From Glaciihabitans sp. INWT7 (GTDB lineage: Bacteria; Actinomycetota; Actinomycetes; Actinomycetales; Microbacteriaceae), in NCBI RefSeq assembly GCF_014217685.1, contig NZ_CP043653.1, forward strand, positions 686,419-750,418: DNA of 64,000 nucleotides, written 5' to 3'. Under the pieces are notes generated by a model that worked only from the letters and a program-made list of their open reading frames with translations, did not search any database and was not told the origin of the DNA. Shown here piece by piece: positions 1 to 8,519 of the stretch. A program made the translations under genes and the position numbers. Position 1 is the stretch's first letter; each line of letters opens with the position of its first letter.

Positions 1-1
1 C

Positions 2-1096
2 CTGTCGACGCTCCGACTCGTGCCGTGGATCCCGGGCACCGCCCTCGTGATGGCCGACCTCACCTGGCTCGACGAGCGACCGGTCGACCCGGCTCCCCGT
101 GAAATCCTGAAGAAGCAGATCGCGCGCCTCACCGAGAAGGGCCTCGTGCCCTACGTCGGCACGGAACTCGAGTTCATCGTCTTCGACAACAGCTACCGGG
201 ATGCCTGGAGCAGGGGCTACGTCGGACTCACCCCGGCGAGCGATTACAACATCGACTACGCGTTGCTCGCCTCGACGCGTATGGAGCCGTTGTTGCGGGA
301 CATCCGCGTCTCGATGGAGGGTGCCGGGCTCTACTGCGAGGGCGTGAAGGGAGAGTGCAACCTGGGGCAGCAGGAGATCGCCTTCCGCTATGAGGACGCG
401 CTCACCACCTGCGACAACCATTCGATCTACAAGAACGGCGCGAAAGAGATCGCCGACAAGCACGGCAAGGCGCTCACCTTCATGGCCAAGTTCAACGAGA
501 AGGAGGGCAACTCCTGCCACATCCACATCTCGTTCCGTGGCGCGGACGGATCCGCCGTTTTCGCCGATGACACCGACACTCTCGGCATGTCGAAGATGTT
601 CCGCCACTTTCTCGCGGGGCAGTTGAAGACCATGCGCGAGCTGACTCTGTTCTTCGCGCCGAACATCAACTCCTACAAGCGCTATGTCGATGGCAGCTTC
701 GCCCCGACCGCCGTCGCCTGGGGGCTCGACAACCGCACCTGCTCACTTCGCGTGGTCGGGCACGGCCTCGGGATGCGGGTGGAGAACCGGGTGCCCGGCG
801 GAGACGTCAACCAGTACCTCGCCACAGCGGCGCTGATCGCCGGCGGGTTGTACGGCATCGAGCACGAGCTGGAGCTCGAGCCGATGTTCGAGGGCAATGC
901 CTACGGCAGCGATGCCCCGCGAGTGCCGACGACACTTCGGGAGGCGGCTGAGCTGTTCGGCCAGTCCGAGATCGCCCGTGAGGCCTTCGGGGCGGATGTC
1001 GTGGAGCACTACCTCAACAACGCGCGCATCGAGGTTCAGGCCTTCGATGCCGCCATCACGGACTGGGAGCGGGTGCGCGGCTTTGAGCGTTTCTGA
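2..1096 (+). CDS. Glutamine synthetase-like amine gamma-glutamylase (5' end missing)
   Basis: The reading frame is open to the window edge, so the first part (beta-grasp domain) is missing and 364 residues are visible. The GS catalytic fold is clear: a GTELEF glutamate motif, the NSCHIHIS histidine motif, the FAPNINSYKRY ATP loop, an R in NRTCSLRV and the ENRVPGGDVNQY motif. PuuD-like hydrolase and aldehyde dehydrogenase follow directly, so this is more likely a gamma-glutamyl-polyamine or -monoamine synthetase (GlnA3/GlnA4/PuuA type) than the housekeeping enzyme. The amine substrate is inferred from neighbours only. Confidence 0.85.
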   Translation: MSTLRLVPWIPGTALVMADLTWLDERPVDPAPREILKKQIARLTEKGLVPYVGTELEFIVFDNSYRDAWSRGYVGLTPASDYNIDYALLASTRMEPLLRDIRVSMEGAGLYCEGVKGECNLGQQEIAFRYEDALTTCDNHSIYKNGAKEIADKHGKALTFMAKFNEKEGNSCHIHISFRGADGSAVFADDTDTLGMSKMFRHFLAGQLKTMRELTLFFAPNINSYKRYVDGSFAPTAVAWGLDNRTCSLRVVGHGLGMRVENRVPGGDVNQYLATAALIAGGLYGIEHELELEPMFEGNAYGSDAPRVPTTLREAAELFGQSEIAREAFGADVVEHYLNNARIEVQAFDAAITDWERVRGFERF

Positions 1097-1910
1097 AAAC
1101 ACGGCTGATGCAAACCCGACGTCGCAGGCTCCGTCGGCGCTGGCGTCGCGTGATCGCTGGCGCGATCACCAGAGCTCCAGCGCGCCCGTGATCGGGCTCA
1201 CCACCTACCTCGAGCAGGCACAGACCGGCGTGTGGGACGTGCAGGCCGCCTTCCTGCCGAAGGTCTACTTCGAGGCGATCACCCGTGCGGGCGGCATCGC
1301 CGTGCTCCTCCCGCCGCAGCCCGTCTCCGCGGAGATCGCTGAGCGGGTGCTCGACGGGCTCGACGGCCTGCTGATCACCGGCGGTAAAGACGTCGACCCC
1401 GCCCGGTACGGCCAGGAACCGCATCCCACCACGGACACGCCGCGCACCGACCGGGACGCGTGGGAGGATGCGCTGCTCACCGCCGCGATCTCGCGCGAAC
1501 TGCCATTCCTCGGCATCTGCCGCGGCGCCCAGGTGCTCAACATTGCGCGCGGCGGCACCCTGCACCAGCACCTGCCCGAGATCATCGGCACCGACAAGTA
1601 CCAGCTCGGCGGCGGCACCTTCGGTCAGGTGGACGTGGAGGCGGAGGCCGACAGCGCGGTCGGACGACTCGTGGGCACCGATCCCCTCGAGGTAGCGGTC
1701 TACCACCACCAGGCGATCGACCGCGTGGGGGACGGGCTCCGCGTGACCGCGCGCACGGAAGACGGCGTGATCCAGGCGGTGGAACTCGAGGGAGTGCCGT
1801 TCGGGGTGGCCGTGCAGTGGCATCCGGAACAGACCGGCGATGATCTCCGGCTCTTCGCCGGCCTCGTGCAGGCTGCCCGGGACTACCATCGCGCGGAGGC
1901 CACCCGATGA
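1083..1910 (+). CDS. puuD: Gamma-glutamyl-GABA hydrolase-like class I amidotransferase (PuuD family)
   Basis: Class I glutamine-amidotransferase-like peptidase of about 275 residues. It has the nucleophile elbow GICRGAQVLN, followed by ARGGTLHQHL, and the His-Glu pair in QWHPEQ. PuuD-type enzymes release gamma-linked glutamate from oxidised gamma-glutamyl amines. The start is taken as TTG 1083, overlapping the synthetase stop by 14 nt; GTG 1188 is an alternative that would trim an unconserved leader. The stop overlaps the next start (ATGA), so translation is probably coupled. Confidence 0.85.
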   Translation: MSVSENTADANPTSQAPSALASRDRWRDHQSSSAPVIGLTTYLEQAQTGVWDVQAAFLPKVYFEAITRAGGIAVLLPPQPVSAEIAERVLDGLDGLLITGGKDVDPARYGQEPHPTTDTPRTDRDAWEDALLTAAISRELPFLGICRGAQVLNIARGGTLHQHLPEIIGTDKYQLGGGTFGQVDVEAEADSAVGRLVGTDPLEVAVYHHQAIDRVGDGLRVTARTEDGVIQAVELEGVPFGVAVQWHPEQTGDDLRLFAGLVQAARDYHRAEATR

Positions 1911-3268
1911 CCGGGATCACCCTGATCAACCCGGCGACCGAGGTAGCGCTGCAGACGGTGGAGCACAGCAGCCTCGAGCAGGTGGATGACGCGGTCGCGG
2001 CTGCGATGTCCGCCCAGCGCGCCTGGGCGGCACTACCGCCCGCCGAACGAGCCGCGGCGCTTCGACGATTCGCCCGGGCCGTCGACGGCGACCTGGAGAA
2101 TCTCGCGGGGCTGGAAGTGGCGAACTCCGGGCATCCGATCTCGCAGGCGCGCTGGGAGGCCGGGCATGTTCGCGACGTGCTCGACTACTACGCCGCCGCC
2201 CCCGAGCGGATGATCGGCAAGACCATCCCGGTGGCCGGCGGCATCGACGTGACCTTCCTCGAGCCGCTCGGCGTCGTGGGCGTGATCGTGCCGTGGAATT
2301 TCCCCATGACGATCGCGGCCTGGGGCTTCGCTCCCGCGCTCGCCGCCGGCAACGCGGTGCTGCTGAAGCCCGCGGAGTGGACCCCGCTCACCGCGATCCG
2401 CCTCGGCGCCCTGGCCCTCGAGGCCGGCCTTCCACCGGGACTCTTCCAGGTGCTGCCGGGCAAGGGCTCCGTGATCGGGGAGCGGTTCGTGACCCATCCG
2501 GATGTGCGCAAAGTGGTGTTCACCGGCTCGACCGCAGTCGGCAAGGGTGTAATGGCCGGCTGCGCCGACCAGGTGAAAGCGGTGACCCTCGAGCTCGGCG
2601 GCAAGTCGGCGAACGTGGTCTTCGCCGACTCCGACCTGGAGAAGGCCGCCGCCACCGCCCCCTCTGCGGTGTTCGAGAACGCCGGCCAGGACTGCTGCGC
2701 GCGCAGCCGCATCCTGGTGCAACGCAGTGTCTACGACCGCTTTCTCGAGTTGCTCGAGCCCGCCGTGAAGGGCGTGCGGGTGGGATCCCCGCTCGCGGAA
2801 GACACCGAGATGGGGCCCCTGGTCTCCGCCGCGCACCTGGCCAAGGTCAGGTCGTACGTACCCGACGACTCGCAGGTCGCCTTCCGCGGAAGCGCTCCGG
2901 ATGGGGCGGGCTACTGGTTCGCTCCGACGGTGCTGTTGCCCAGCTCACGCACCGACCGGGTGGTGGTGGACGAGATTTTCGGTCCGGTCGTCAGCGTGCT
3001 GCCATTCGACGATGAGGCTGACGCCATCGCCCTCGCCAACGACAGCATCTACGGCCTGAGCGGCTCGATCTGGACGAGGGACGTCGGCCGCGCCATCCGC
3101 GTCTCGCGTGCGATCGACAGCGGCAACCTCTCGGTCAACTCGCACTCCTCCGTGCGGTACTCGACGCCCTTCGGCGGGTTCAAGCAGAGCGGCCTCGGGC
3201 GCGAGCTCGGACCGGATGCCGCGGCCGCCTTCACCGAGACCAAGAACGTCTTCATCAGCACCGATTGA
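1907..3268 (+). CDS. NAD(P)-dependent aldehyde dehydrogenase
   Basis: A 453-residue ALDH superfamily enzyme. It shows the nucleotide-binding stretch VPWNFPM, the FTGSTAVGKG motif, the general-base glutamate in LELGGKS and the catalytic cysteine in GQDCCARSR. In this operon it would oxidise gamma-glutamyl-aminoaldehyde (PuuC-like) or the aldehyde formed from a monoamine. It starts at an ATG overlapping the puuD stop by 4 nt. The exact aldehyde cannot be told from sequence. Confidence 0.88.
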   Translation: MTGITLINPATEVALQTVEHSSLEQVDDAVAAAMSAQRAWAALPPAERAAALRRFARAVDGDLENLAGLEVANSGHPISQARWEAGHVRDVLDYYAAAPERMIGKTIPVAGGIDVTFLEPLGVVGVIVPWNFPMTIAAWGFAPALAAGNAVLLKPAEWTPLTAIRLGALALEAGLPPGLFQVLPGKGSVIGERFVTHPDVRKVVFTGSTAVGKGVMAGCADQVKAVTLELGGKSANVVFADSDLEKAAATAPSAVFENAGQDCCARSRILVQRSVYDRFLELLEPAVKGVRVGSPLAEDTEMGPLVSAAHLAKVRSYVPDDSQVAFRGSAPDGAGYWFAPTVLLPSSRTDRVVVDEIFGPVVSVLPFDDEADAIALANDSIYGLSGSIWTRDVGRAIRVSRAIDSGNLSVNSHSSVRYSTPFGGFKQSGLGRELGPDAAAAFTETKNVFISTD

Positions 3269-3277
3269 CCGATCCGC

Positions 3278-3317
3278 GGGTCTTGATGCGGCCGCGCGCG
3301 GCCGACTCGACCGGCAC
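3278..3317. repeat. Dispersed GGTCTCGAT/CTCGACC palindromic repeat, copy 1
   Basis: The aldehyde dehydrogenase-SDR gap holds a GC-rich stretch with GGGTCTTGATGCGGCC on the left, a perfect CGGCCGCGCGCGGCCG centre, and CTCGACCGGCAC on the right. It resembles the repeats at 15114-15253, 53691-53736 and 56129-56194. It may end or attenuate transcription between the two genes. Confidence 0.5.
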
Positions 3318-3336
3318 CAGTAAGGAGAACGACCAC

Positions 3337-4125
3337 ATGGCAGTAGCGAAGATCGACCTCACGCAGCGGCTCGCGGGAAAGGTCGCGGTCGTCACCGGGG
3401 GAGCGAGCGGCATCGGTCTCGCCACGGCTCGGCGGTTCGCGGCGGAAGGCGCGACCGTCGTGATCGCCGACTTCAACCCGGTGGCGGGTGCGGCGGCGGC
3501 CGCAGAGGTGGAGGGACTCTTCGTGCAGGTCGACGTGACCGACGAGGCCCAGGTGAATGCCCTGTTCGCGACCGCCAACGAGACCTACGGATCGGTGGAC
3601 ATCGCCTTCAACAACGCCGGCATCTCCCCGCCCGACGACGACTCGATCGAGACCACCGAACTGCCCGCCTGGCAGAACGTGCAGGATGTCAACCTCAAGT
3701 CGGTCTACCTGTGCTGCCGCGCAGCGCTCAAGTACATGGTGGCCCAGCAGTCCGGCTCGATCATCAACACGGCCTCGTTCGTGGCGGTGCTCGGATCGGC
3801 GACCAGCCAGATCTCCTACACGGCCTCCAAGGGCGGCGTGCTCGCGATGAGCCGCGAACTCGGGGTGCAGTTCGCGCGCCAGGGCATCCGGGTGAACGCC
3901 CTGTGCCCGGGACCGGTCAACACGCCTCTGCTTCAGGAGCTGTTCGCCAAGGACGAGGAACGCGCCCAGCGTCGTCTCGTGCACATTCCCAAGGGACGCT
4001 TCGCGGAGCCGGAAGAGCTCGCCGCGGCGGTCGCGTTCCTGGCGAGCGACGACTCGTCCTTCATCACCGGTTCGACGTTCCTCGTCGATGGTGGCATCAG
4101 CGCCGCCTACGTGACGCCCCTGTAA
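3337..4125 (+). CDS. SDR-family oxidoreductase
   Basis: Short-chain dehydrogenase of 262 residues. The glycine-rich NAD(P) motif TGGASGIG lies near residues 20-27, NNAGIS further on, and the catalytic serine/tyrosine/lysine in NTASF and SYTASKGG. The start is fixed by an AAGGAG ribosome site at 3322-3327 in front of ATG 3337; the open frame upstream is a repeat, not coding. It is likely co-transcribed with the amine genes and reduces or oxidises a carbonyl intermediate; substrate unknown. Confidence 0.85.
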   Translation: MAVAKIDLTQRLAGKVAVVTGGASGIGLATARRFAAEGATVVIADFNPVAGAAAAAEVEGLFVQVDVTDEAQVNALFATANETYGSVDIAFNNAGISPPDDDSIETTELPAWQNVQDVNLKSVYLCCRAALKYMVAQQSGSIINTASFVAVLGSATSQISYTASKGGVLAMSRELGVQFARQGIRVNALCPGPVNTPLLQELFAKDEERAQRRLVHIPKGRFAEPEELAAAVAFLASDDSSFITGSTFLVDGGISAAYVTPL

Positions 4126-4127
4126 CC

Positions 4128-4883
4128 ATGAGCGACGGGGGAGGGATGTTGCGGGCAGATGTCGCCGGCGATGCCCTCTTTCGACCCGTTCGCGCGGGCA
4201 ACGCCTTCGAGGAGACGGTGAGTCGCCTCCTGCAGGCCATCCGGCTCGGGATCGTGCCGCCGGGTGAGGCGCTGCCTGCCGAACGCGACCTCGCCACCCG
4301 GTTCTCGGTGAGCCGCGACACCGTCCGCGATGCCATCCGCTCACTGTCCGATGCGGGATTCCTCGTCTCGCGTCGCGGTCGTTACGGCGGCACCTTCGTC
4401 GTGGACGCTCCGCCGTCACGCGTCGCTGCCTCCGGCATCGACGGGCTCGCGGCATCCGCCCCTCCCACCGTCGAGGAGATCGAGGATGTGCTCGCACTGC
4501 GCGAGATCCTCGAGGTCGGAGCCGCGCGCTCCACGGCGACCCGCAGCCTCACGGCCGGTGATCGCGAACTGCTCTGGACCCGCCTGGGAGAGACCGCGGC
4601 CGCGACGATCGCCGACTACCGGCGGCTCGACTCGCGGCTTCACCTCACCATCGGGGAGCTCGTGGGAGCGCCATCCCTGGTTCCTCTGCTGGCGGAGAAC
4701 CGGATGCGGGTGAACGGACTTCTCGACGAAATCCCGCTGCTGCAGCCCAATATCGAACACTCGAACCGTCAGCACGAGGCGATCGTGATCGCCATCCTCA
4801 CCGGGGATGCCGAGCGGGCGGCATCCGCGATGCAGGAGCACCTCGAGGGCTCCGCCGCACTGCTGCGGGCGTTCCTCGCCTGA
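4128..4883 (+). CDS. GntR/FadR-family transcriptional regulator
   Basis: A 251-residue regulator. The N-terminal winged helix has the typical ERDLATRFSVSRDTVRDAI recognition segment and GRYGGTFV wing (about residues 50-95). The C-terminal FCD all-helical ligand domain contains the DYRRLDSRLHLTI and HEAIVIAILTGDAE stretches with metal-binding Asp/His residues. It begins 2 nt after the SDR stop and ends the amine operon, so it is probably its local regulator, responding to a small carboxylate. Operator not identified. Confidence 0.85.
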   Translation: MSDGGGMLRADVAGDALFRPVRAGNAFEETVSRLLQAIRLGIVPPGEALPAERDLATRFSVSRDTVRDAIRSLSDAGFLVSRRGRYGGTFVVDAPPSRVAASGIDGLAASAPPTVEEIEDVLALREILEVGAARSTATRSLTAGDRELLWTRLGETAAATIADYRRLDSRLHLTIGELVGAPSLVPLLAENRMRVNGLLDEIPLLQPNIEHSNRQHEAIVIAILTGDAERAASAMQEHLEGSAALLRAFLA

Positions 4884-4909
4884 AGCCGGGTGCGTGAGCT
4901 GCCGCGCCG

Positions 4910-5467
4910 CTAGAGAGTCGGCGGTGCCTTCGGGGTGCGCGGCTTGGTCGGCGCTTTGGTGACCGGAGTCTTTTCGACTGGCGACTTTTCTGGCGCTGAC
5001 TTCACGACCGGCGTCTTCGCCGACGCGACCTTCGCTTCCGGAGTGGCCCGTGCGGGGGAAGCAGCGGATGCCGGGGGAGTCGCCGGGGTGATGGTGCGGG
5101 TGGGGGTCGGGGCCGCTGCCTTCGGCAGTACGGGCGCGACCTTTGTGGTGGCCGTCGTATCAGGGGATGTCGTCGCCGGGGCCGTCGGTGCCGCGGAGGG
5201 GGCAGCAGTGGCCGGGGCAGCAGTGGCCGGGGCACTGGGTGCCGCGGGGGGCGGACCCGGCGCGGCCGGAGGCTTCGGCGGCTCGTTCTTCGCGACATAC
5301 AACTGCGCTGCACGGGTCGCAACGAGGAGGAACCGCACCAGGAGGAAGACGAGTCCGATGATGATCGCGAGAGCGAGCAGCGAGAAGAATCCCCAGACCA
5401 CCAGTCCGAGGAACCCGAGGGCCCCCGCGCCCATGTCGTACATTTCCGGAATGAGTGGATTGTGCAT
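4910..5467 (-). CDS. Membrane protein with Pro/Ala/Thr/Lys-rich tail
   Basis: A 185-residue protein of unknown function. Residues about 12-52 form one or two hydrophobic segments; the rest is a low-complexity Pro-Ala-Thr tail turning Lys-Pro rich near the end (KTPVVKSAPEKSPVEKTPV), reminiscent of histone H1-like or wall-interacting tails. The start ATG at 5467 is preceded by GAGGAG. The longer frame upstream to 5611 is rejected because that stretch is the neighbouring membrane gene in another frame. Confidence 0.65.
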   Translation of the reverse strand: MHNPLIPEMYDMGAGALGFLGLVVWGFFSLLALAIIIGLVFLLVRFLLVATRAAQLYVAKNEPPKPPAAPGPPPAAPSAPATAAPATAAPSAAPTAPATTSPDTTATTKVAPVLPKAAAPTPTRTITPATPPASAASPARATPEAKVASAKTPVVKSAPEKSPVEKTPVTKAPTKPRTPKAPPTL

Positions 5468-5469
5468 GG

Positions 5470-5661
5470 TTACTCCTCTAGCTCGTCGACCTTGCGCGAC
5501 TGCTCCAACACCGTGTCCACCGCGACTACGACGGTGATGACCCAGCTGATCCACATGAGGGCGAGCCGCCAGTCGCGCGGACCTTTTCTTGTCGTCTGGA
5601 GGGTACCCCACCCGCCGAGGACGGCGCTGATGAGGGTGCCACTGAAGATGTATTTGCGCAA
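5470..5661 (-). CDS. Small two-segment membrane protein (63 aa)
   Basis: Starts at TTG 5661, preceded by GAAAGG about 5 nt upstream, and ends 2 nt before the next gene on the same strand. It encodes 63 residues: a short hydrophobic stretch (about 4-20), a basic loop TRKGPRDWR and a second membrane span (about 32-52), then a charged EQSRKVDELEE end. Size and operon with the Pro/Lys-tailed protein suggest a small membrane partner. No family recognised. Confidence 0.6.
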   Translation of the reverse strand: MRKYIFSGTLISAVLGGWGTLQTTRKGPRDWRLALMWISWVITVVVAVDTVLEQSRKVDELEE

Positions 5662-5767
5662 CGGATGCCTTTCAAGTCGATATTTCCACGCTACTCCGCT
5701 GTGGGAAGGCCGCACAGCCCGGGATAGTGTGGAACGCCGGAACGGCGCCGAGCAGTAAAGGAACGAC

Positions 5768-6925
5768 GTGCGAACTGCGATTCTCGGGGCCGCCCTGCTC
5801 CTCGTCGGGTTCATTGCTATCGCCACCGGCATCCTCCCCGCCGCCGATGCGTTGGCCATCGGGGAGCGTGTCTGGCCGATCCTGCTGTTCGTGGTCGCGA
5901 TCACCGTCGTCACCGAGCTCGCTGCCGAGGCCGGCCTGTTCCGTCTCGTCGCAGAGCAGACCGCGCGTTGGGGGCGCGGCAGGGCGTGGCTGCTCTGGCT
6001 CCTGGTGCTTGCGCTCGCGGTGGTCGGCACGATCTTCCTCTCACTCGACACGACCGCCGTGCTCCTGACGCCCGTCGTCGTGATCCTGGCTCGCCACGCC
6101 GGGCTGTCACCGCTGCCCTTCGCCCTCACGACGGTGTGGATGGCGAACACGGCCTCGCTGCTGCTCCCGGTCTCGAATCTCACCAACCTGCTCGCCGAAC
6201 ACGAGCTGGCGGGCGTCGGTCCTCTGCAATTCGCCGCTCTCACCGCTGTGCCGGCACTCATCTCCGTGGTGGTGCCCGCGCTCATCCTTTTCCTCGTCTT
6301 CCGCCGGGACCTCCTGGTGCGCTATCGCACCGAGCCTGCCGAGAGGCAGGACGATCGCGTGCTGCTCGTCGCGAGCGGAGTGGTCGTTGCGCTGCTCATC
6401 CCCTCCCTCGTCTCTGGACTCGAGGTGTGGATCCCCACGGTGATCGCGGCCTCGGTTCTCGGAGCGTTCTTTCTCGTGAGGCGCCGTTCGGTGTTGCGGT
6501 TCGGCCTTCTCCCGTGGCAACTCGTGCTGCTGGCCTCCGGGCTGTTTCTTGTCGTTGAAGCCGCTCATTCGCTGGGCCTCGGTATGCTGCTCGCCACCAT
6601 TTCGGGCACCGGACACGATCCTCTGAGCCTGTTGCGGCTGGCGGGAGTCGCCACCCTCGGCGCCAACGCCATCGACAACCTGCCCGCGTATCTGGCTCTC
6701 GAGCCGGTGGCCGGAGACCCGGTCCGGCTCATCGCGCTGCTGATCGGCGTGAACGTCGGTTCGCTGATCACCCCCTGGGCATCGCTTGCGACGCTCCTCT
6801 GGCACGAACGCCTGAAGGCACTGGACGTCGAGATCTCGTGGGGTCGATACGCGCTGCTCGGGCTCATCGCGGCGCCGATCACGGTGACCCTCGCGACGCT
6901 CGGCCTCGCTCTTTCGCAGGGCTGA
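5768..6925 (+). CDS. SLC13/ArsB-type ion or anion transporter
   Basis: A 385-residue polytopic membrane protein (about ten hydrophobic spans) of the SLC13/ArsB-NhaD ion transporter superfamily. The repeated re-entrant motif region is seen as SLDTTAVLLTPVVV in the first half and GANAIDNLPAYL in the second; the Asn/Pro helix breaks are typical of the fold. The GTG start has AAAGGA upstream. Substrate (arsenite, organic acid, Na+/H+) cannot be assigned. It stands alone between divergent and co-directional small genes. Confidence 0.72.
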   Translation: MRTAILGAALLLVGFIAIATGILPAADALAIGERVWPILLFVVAITVVTELAAEAGLFRLVAEQTARWGRGRAWLLWLLVLALAVVGTIFLSLDTTAVLLTPVVVILARHAGLSPLPFALTTVWMANTASLLLPVSNLTNLLAEHELAGVGPLQFAALTAVPALISVVVPALILFLVFRRDLLVRYRTEPAERQDDRVLLVASGVVVALLIPSLVSGLEVWIPTVIAASVLGAFFLVRRRSVLRFGLLPWQLVLLASGLFLVVEAAHSLGLGMLLATISGTGHDPLSLLRLAGVATLGANAIDNLPAYLALEPVAGDPVRLIALLIGVNVGSLITPWASLATLLWHERLKALDVEISWGRYALLGLIAAPITVTLATLGLALSQG

Positions 6926-7073
6926 TTTCCCGGGTGTTACCCCAACCTCAAAGGGTTCGGCACATGCGGCGACTTTGCGTGTGAAAGCTCACACATAGGC
7001 CGAAATGTCAGGGAGCGCCTCCTAGCGTCGGAGATGCGTATCTCATCCGTATCGACTTTCCCAGGGGGAACCA

Positions 7074-7529
7074 ATGTCCACCACGCTCGAAGAACCCACA
7101 ACCGAGACCGTCACCGCCCACCGTCGCGTGGTCGCGTCGAGCCGCCGCGTCGCCGTGGGGCTCGGACTCGCTTCGGTCGCCGCGATCCACATCCTCGACC
7201 TGCCCGGCAAATTCGCCGAGACCCCCTACCTCGCCGCGTTCTACATCGCCCTGATCATCGCCGCCTTCGTGCTCACCGAGCGCCTCTTCATCGCGGGCAC
7301 GCGCGTCGACTTCATGGCCGCCGCCGTCCTGTCGACCGCCGTGATCGCCGGTTACGCCATCAACCGCACGGTCGGCATGCCCGGGGCCACCGGAGACATC
7401 GGCAACTGGCTCGAACCGCTCGGACTCCTCTCCCTCGTGGTCGAGGCCTTCGTGCTCTGGCAGTCGATCGCCGCGGTCATCGGACTCTCGGGTGCGTCGC
7501 GCAGCGTCAGAGCCAGTCGCGCTTCCTGA
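7074..7529 (+). CDS. Four-span hypothetical membrane protein
   Basis: 151 residues with a polar N-terminal 30 residues and about four hydrophobic spans; no catalytic motif is visible. A GGGGG run lies about 7 nt before ATG 7074. Its 3' end overlaps the 3' end of the convergent CorA-type gene by 23 nt, which leaves no room for a separate terminator. Confidence 0.65.
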   Translation: MSTTLEEPTTETVTAHRRVVASSRRVAVGLGLASVAAIHILDLPGKFAETPYLAAFYIALIIAAFVLTERLFIAGTRVDFMAAAVLSTAVIAGYAINRTVGMPGATGDIGNWLEPLGLLSLVVEAFVLWQSIAAVIGLSGASRSVRASRAS

Positions 7530-8475
7530 ACTGCAGGTAGAGCGCGAGGGATGCCGCGACGATTAGCCCGATCGAGAGCCAGACACCCCACGTCGTGCCG
7601 AACCCGGCGAACTTGAGGTTCTGACCGAAGAATCCGGTGATCGCCGTCGGTACGGCGATGATGGCCGCCCAGCTCGTGACCTTCTTCATGATCAGGTTCA
7701 TCCGGTTGCTCTGGATGCTGAGATTCGTCTCGAGAATCGTCGAGACGAGATCGCGAAGCGACTCCGTCCACTCGGTGGCGCGCAGCACATGGTCGTAGAC
7801 ATCCTGGAAGTACGGCGTCATCTCCGTGTCGAAGGCCTCGAGATCGCGACGGAGCACCGTGTTCACGACCTCGCGCATCGGCAGCACCACCCGTCGCAAC
7901 AGCACGAGGGACTTGCGGAACTCGAAGGATCGCCGCTGCACCTCCTTGTCGCGGGGGCGATCGTCGAACAGGGCGTCCTCGAGTTCGTCGGAGGCGGTGT
8001 CGAGCTGCTGCACCGTCTCGAAGTGGCCGTCGACGATCTCGTCGAGAAGCCCCCAGAGCAGGTAGGCGACGCCGTGTTTCGCCAGGTCCTTGTCGCTGTC
8101 CCAGCGCGCGACCACCTTCGACATGTCGAAATCCGGGCCATGCACGGTGACGAGCGCGTGGGGTGTGATGAAGGCCTTGATCTCATGGGTCCCGAGCTCC
8201 CCGGTCACGGTGTCGAGGGAGACGGCATAGGCGGCCAGAAACAGGTGGGTGTCGTAGCGGTCGAGCTTCGGCCGCTGGGACGAGTGCACGGCATCCTCGA
8301 CGGCGAGCGGGTGCAGCCCGAGTTCTTCGGCGATGGTCGCGAGGTCCGCCTCGCTCGGAGAGAGGAAGTCCGCCCAGACCGTGCAGCCCTTCTCCACGAT
8401 GTGGTCGGAGATGTCGTCGACGGGGAAGCCCTCGGTCTTCAGCGAGCCGTGACTGTAGAGCCGGGTAGTTGCCAT
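7507..8475 (-). CDS. corA: CorA-family divalent cation channel with GQN in place of GMN
   Basis: 322 residues with the usual CorA plan: a cytoplasmic alpha/beta N-domain, a long stalk helix (about 150-265) and two C-terminal membrane helices, ending in the basic QFRKRDWL. The signature loop after the first span reads GFFGQN (about 281-286) instead of the classical YGMN. This variant also occurs in some actinobacterial CorA-like proteins as far as I recall, so cation preference (Mg, Co, Zn) is uncertain. Confidence 0.82.
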   Translation of the reverse strand: MATTRLYSHGSLKTEGFPVDDISDHIVEKGCTVWADFLSPSEADLATIAEELGLHPLAVEDAVHSSQRPKLDRYDTHLFLAAYAVSLDTVTGELGTHEIKAFITPHALVTVHGPDFDMSKVVARWDSDKDLAKHGVAYLLWGLLDEIVDGHFETVQQLDTASDELEDALFDDRPRDKEVQRRSFEFRKSLVLLRRVVLPMREVVNTVLRRDLEAFDTEMTPYFQDVYDHVLRATEWTESLRDLVSTILETNLSIQSNRMNLIMKKVTSWAAIIAVPTAITGFFGQNLKFAGFGTTWGVWLSIGLIVAASLALYLQFRKRDWL

Positions 8476-8519
8476 CGGGCAATGCTAGTTGCGCGCCGTG
8501 CAGTAACCTTGACGGCACA

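Noticed and set aside
897-1085. Upstream extension of the PuuD frame to 897
   Set aside because: This part overlaps the glutamine synthetase coding sequence and translates to Arg/Pro-rich shadow sequence.
6979-6994. GTGTGA-AAGC-TCACAC as a CRP/GlxR site
   Set aside because: The TGTGA and TCACA halves are separated by 4 nt instead of 6, so it does not fit the consensus.
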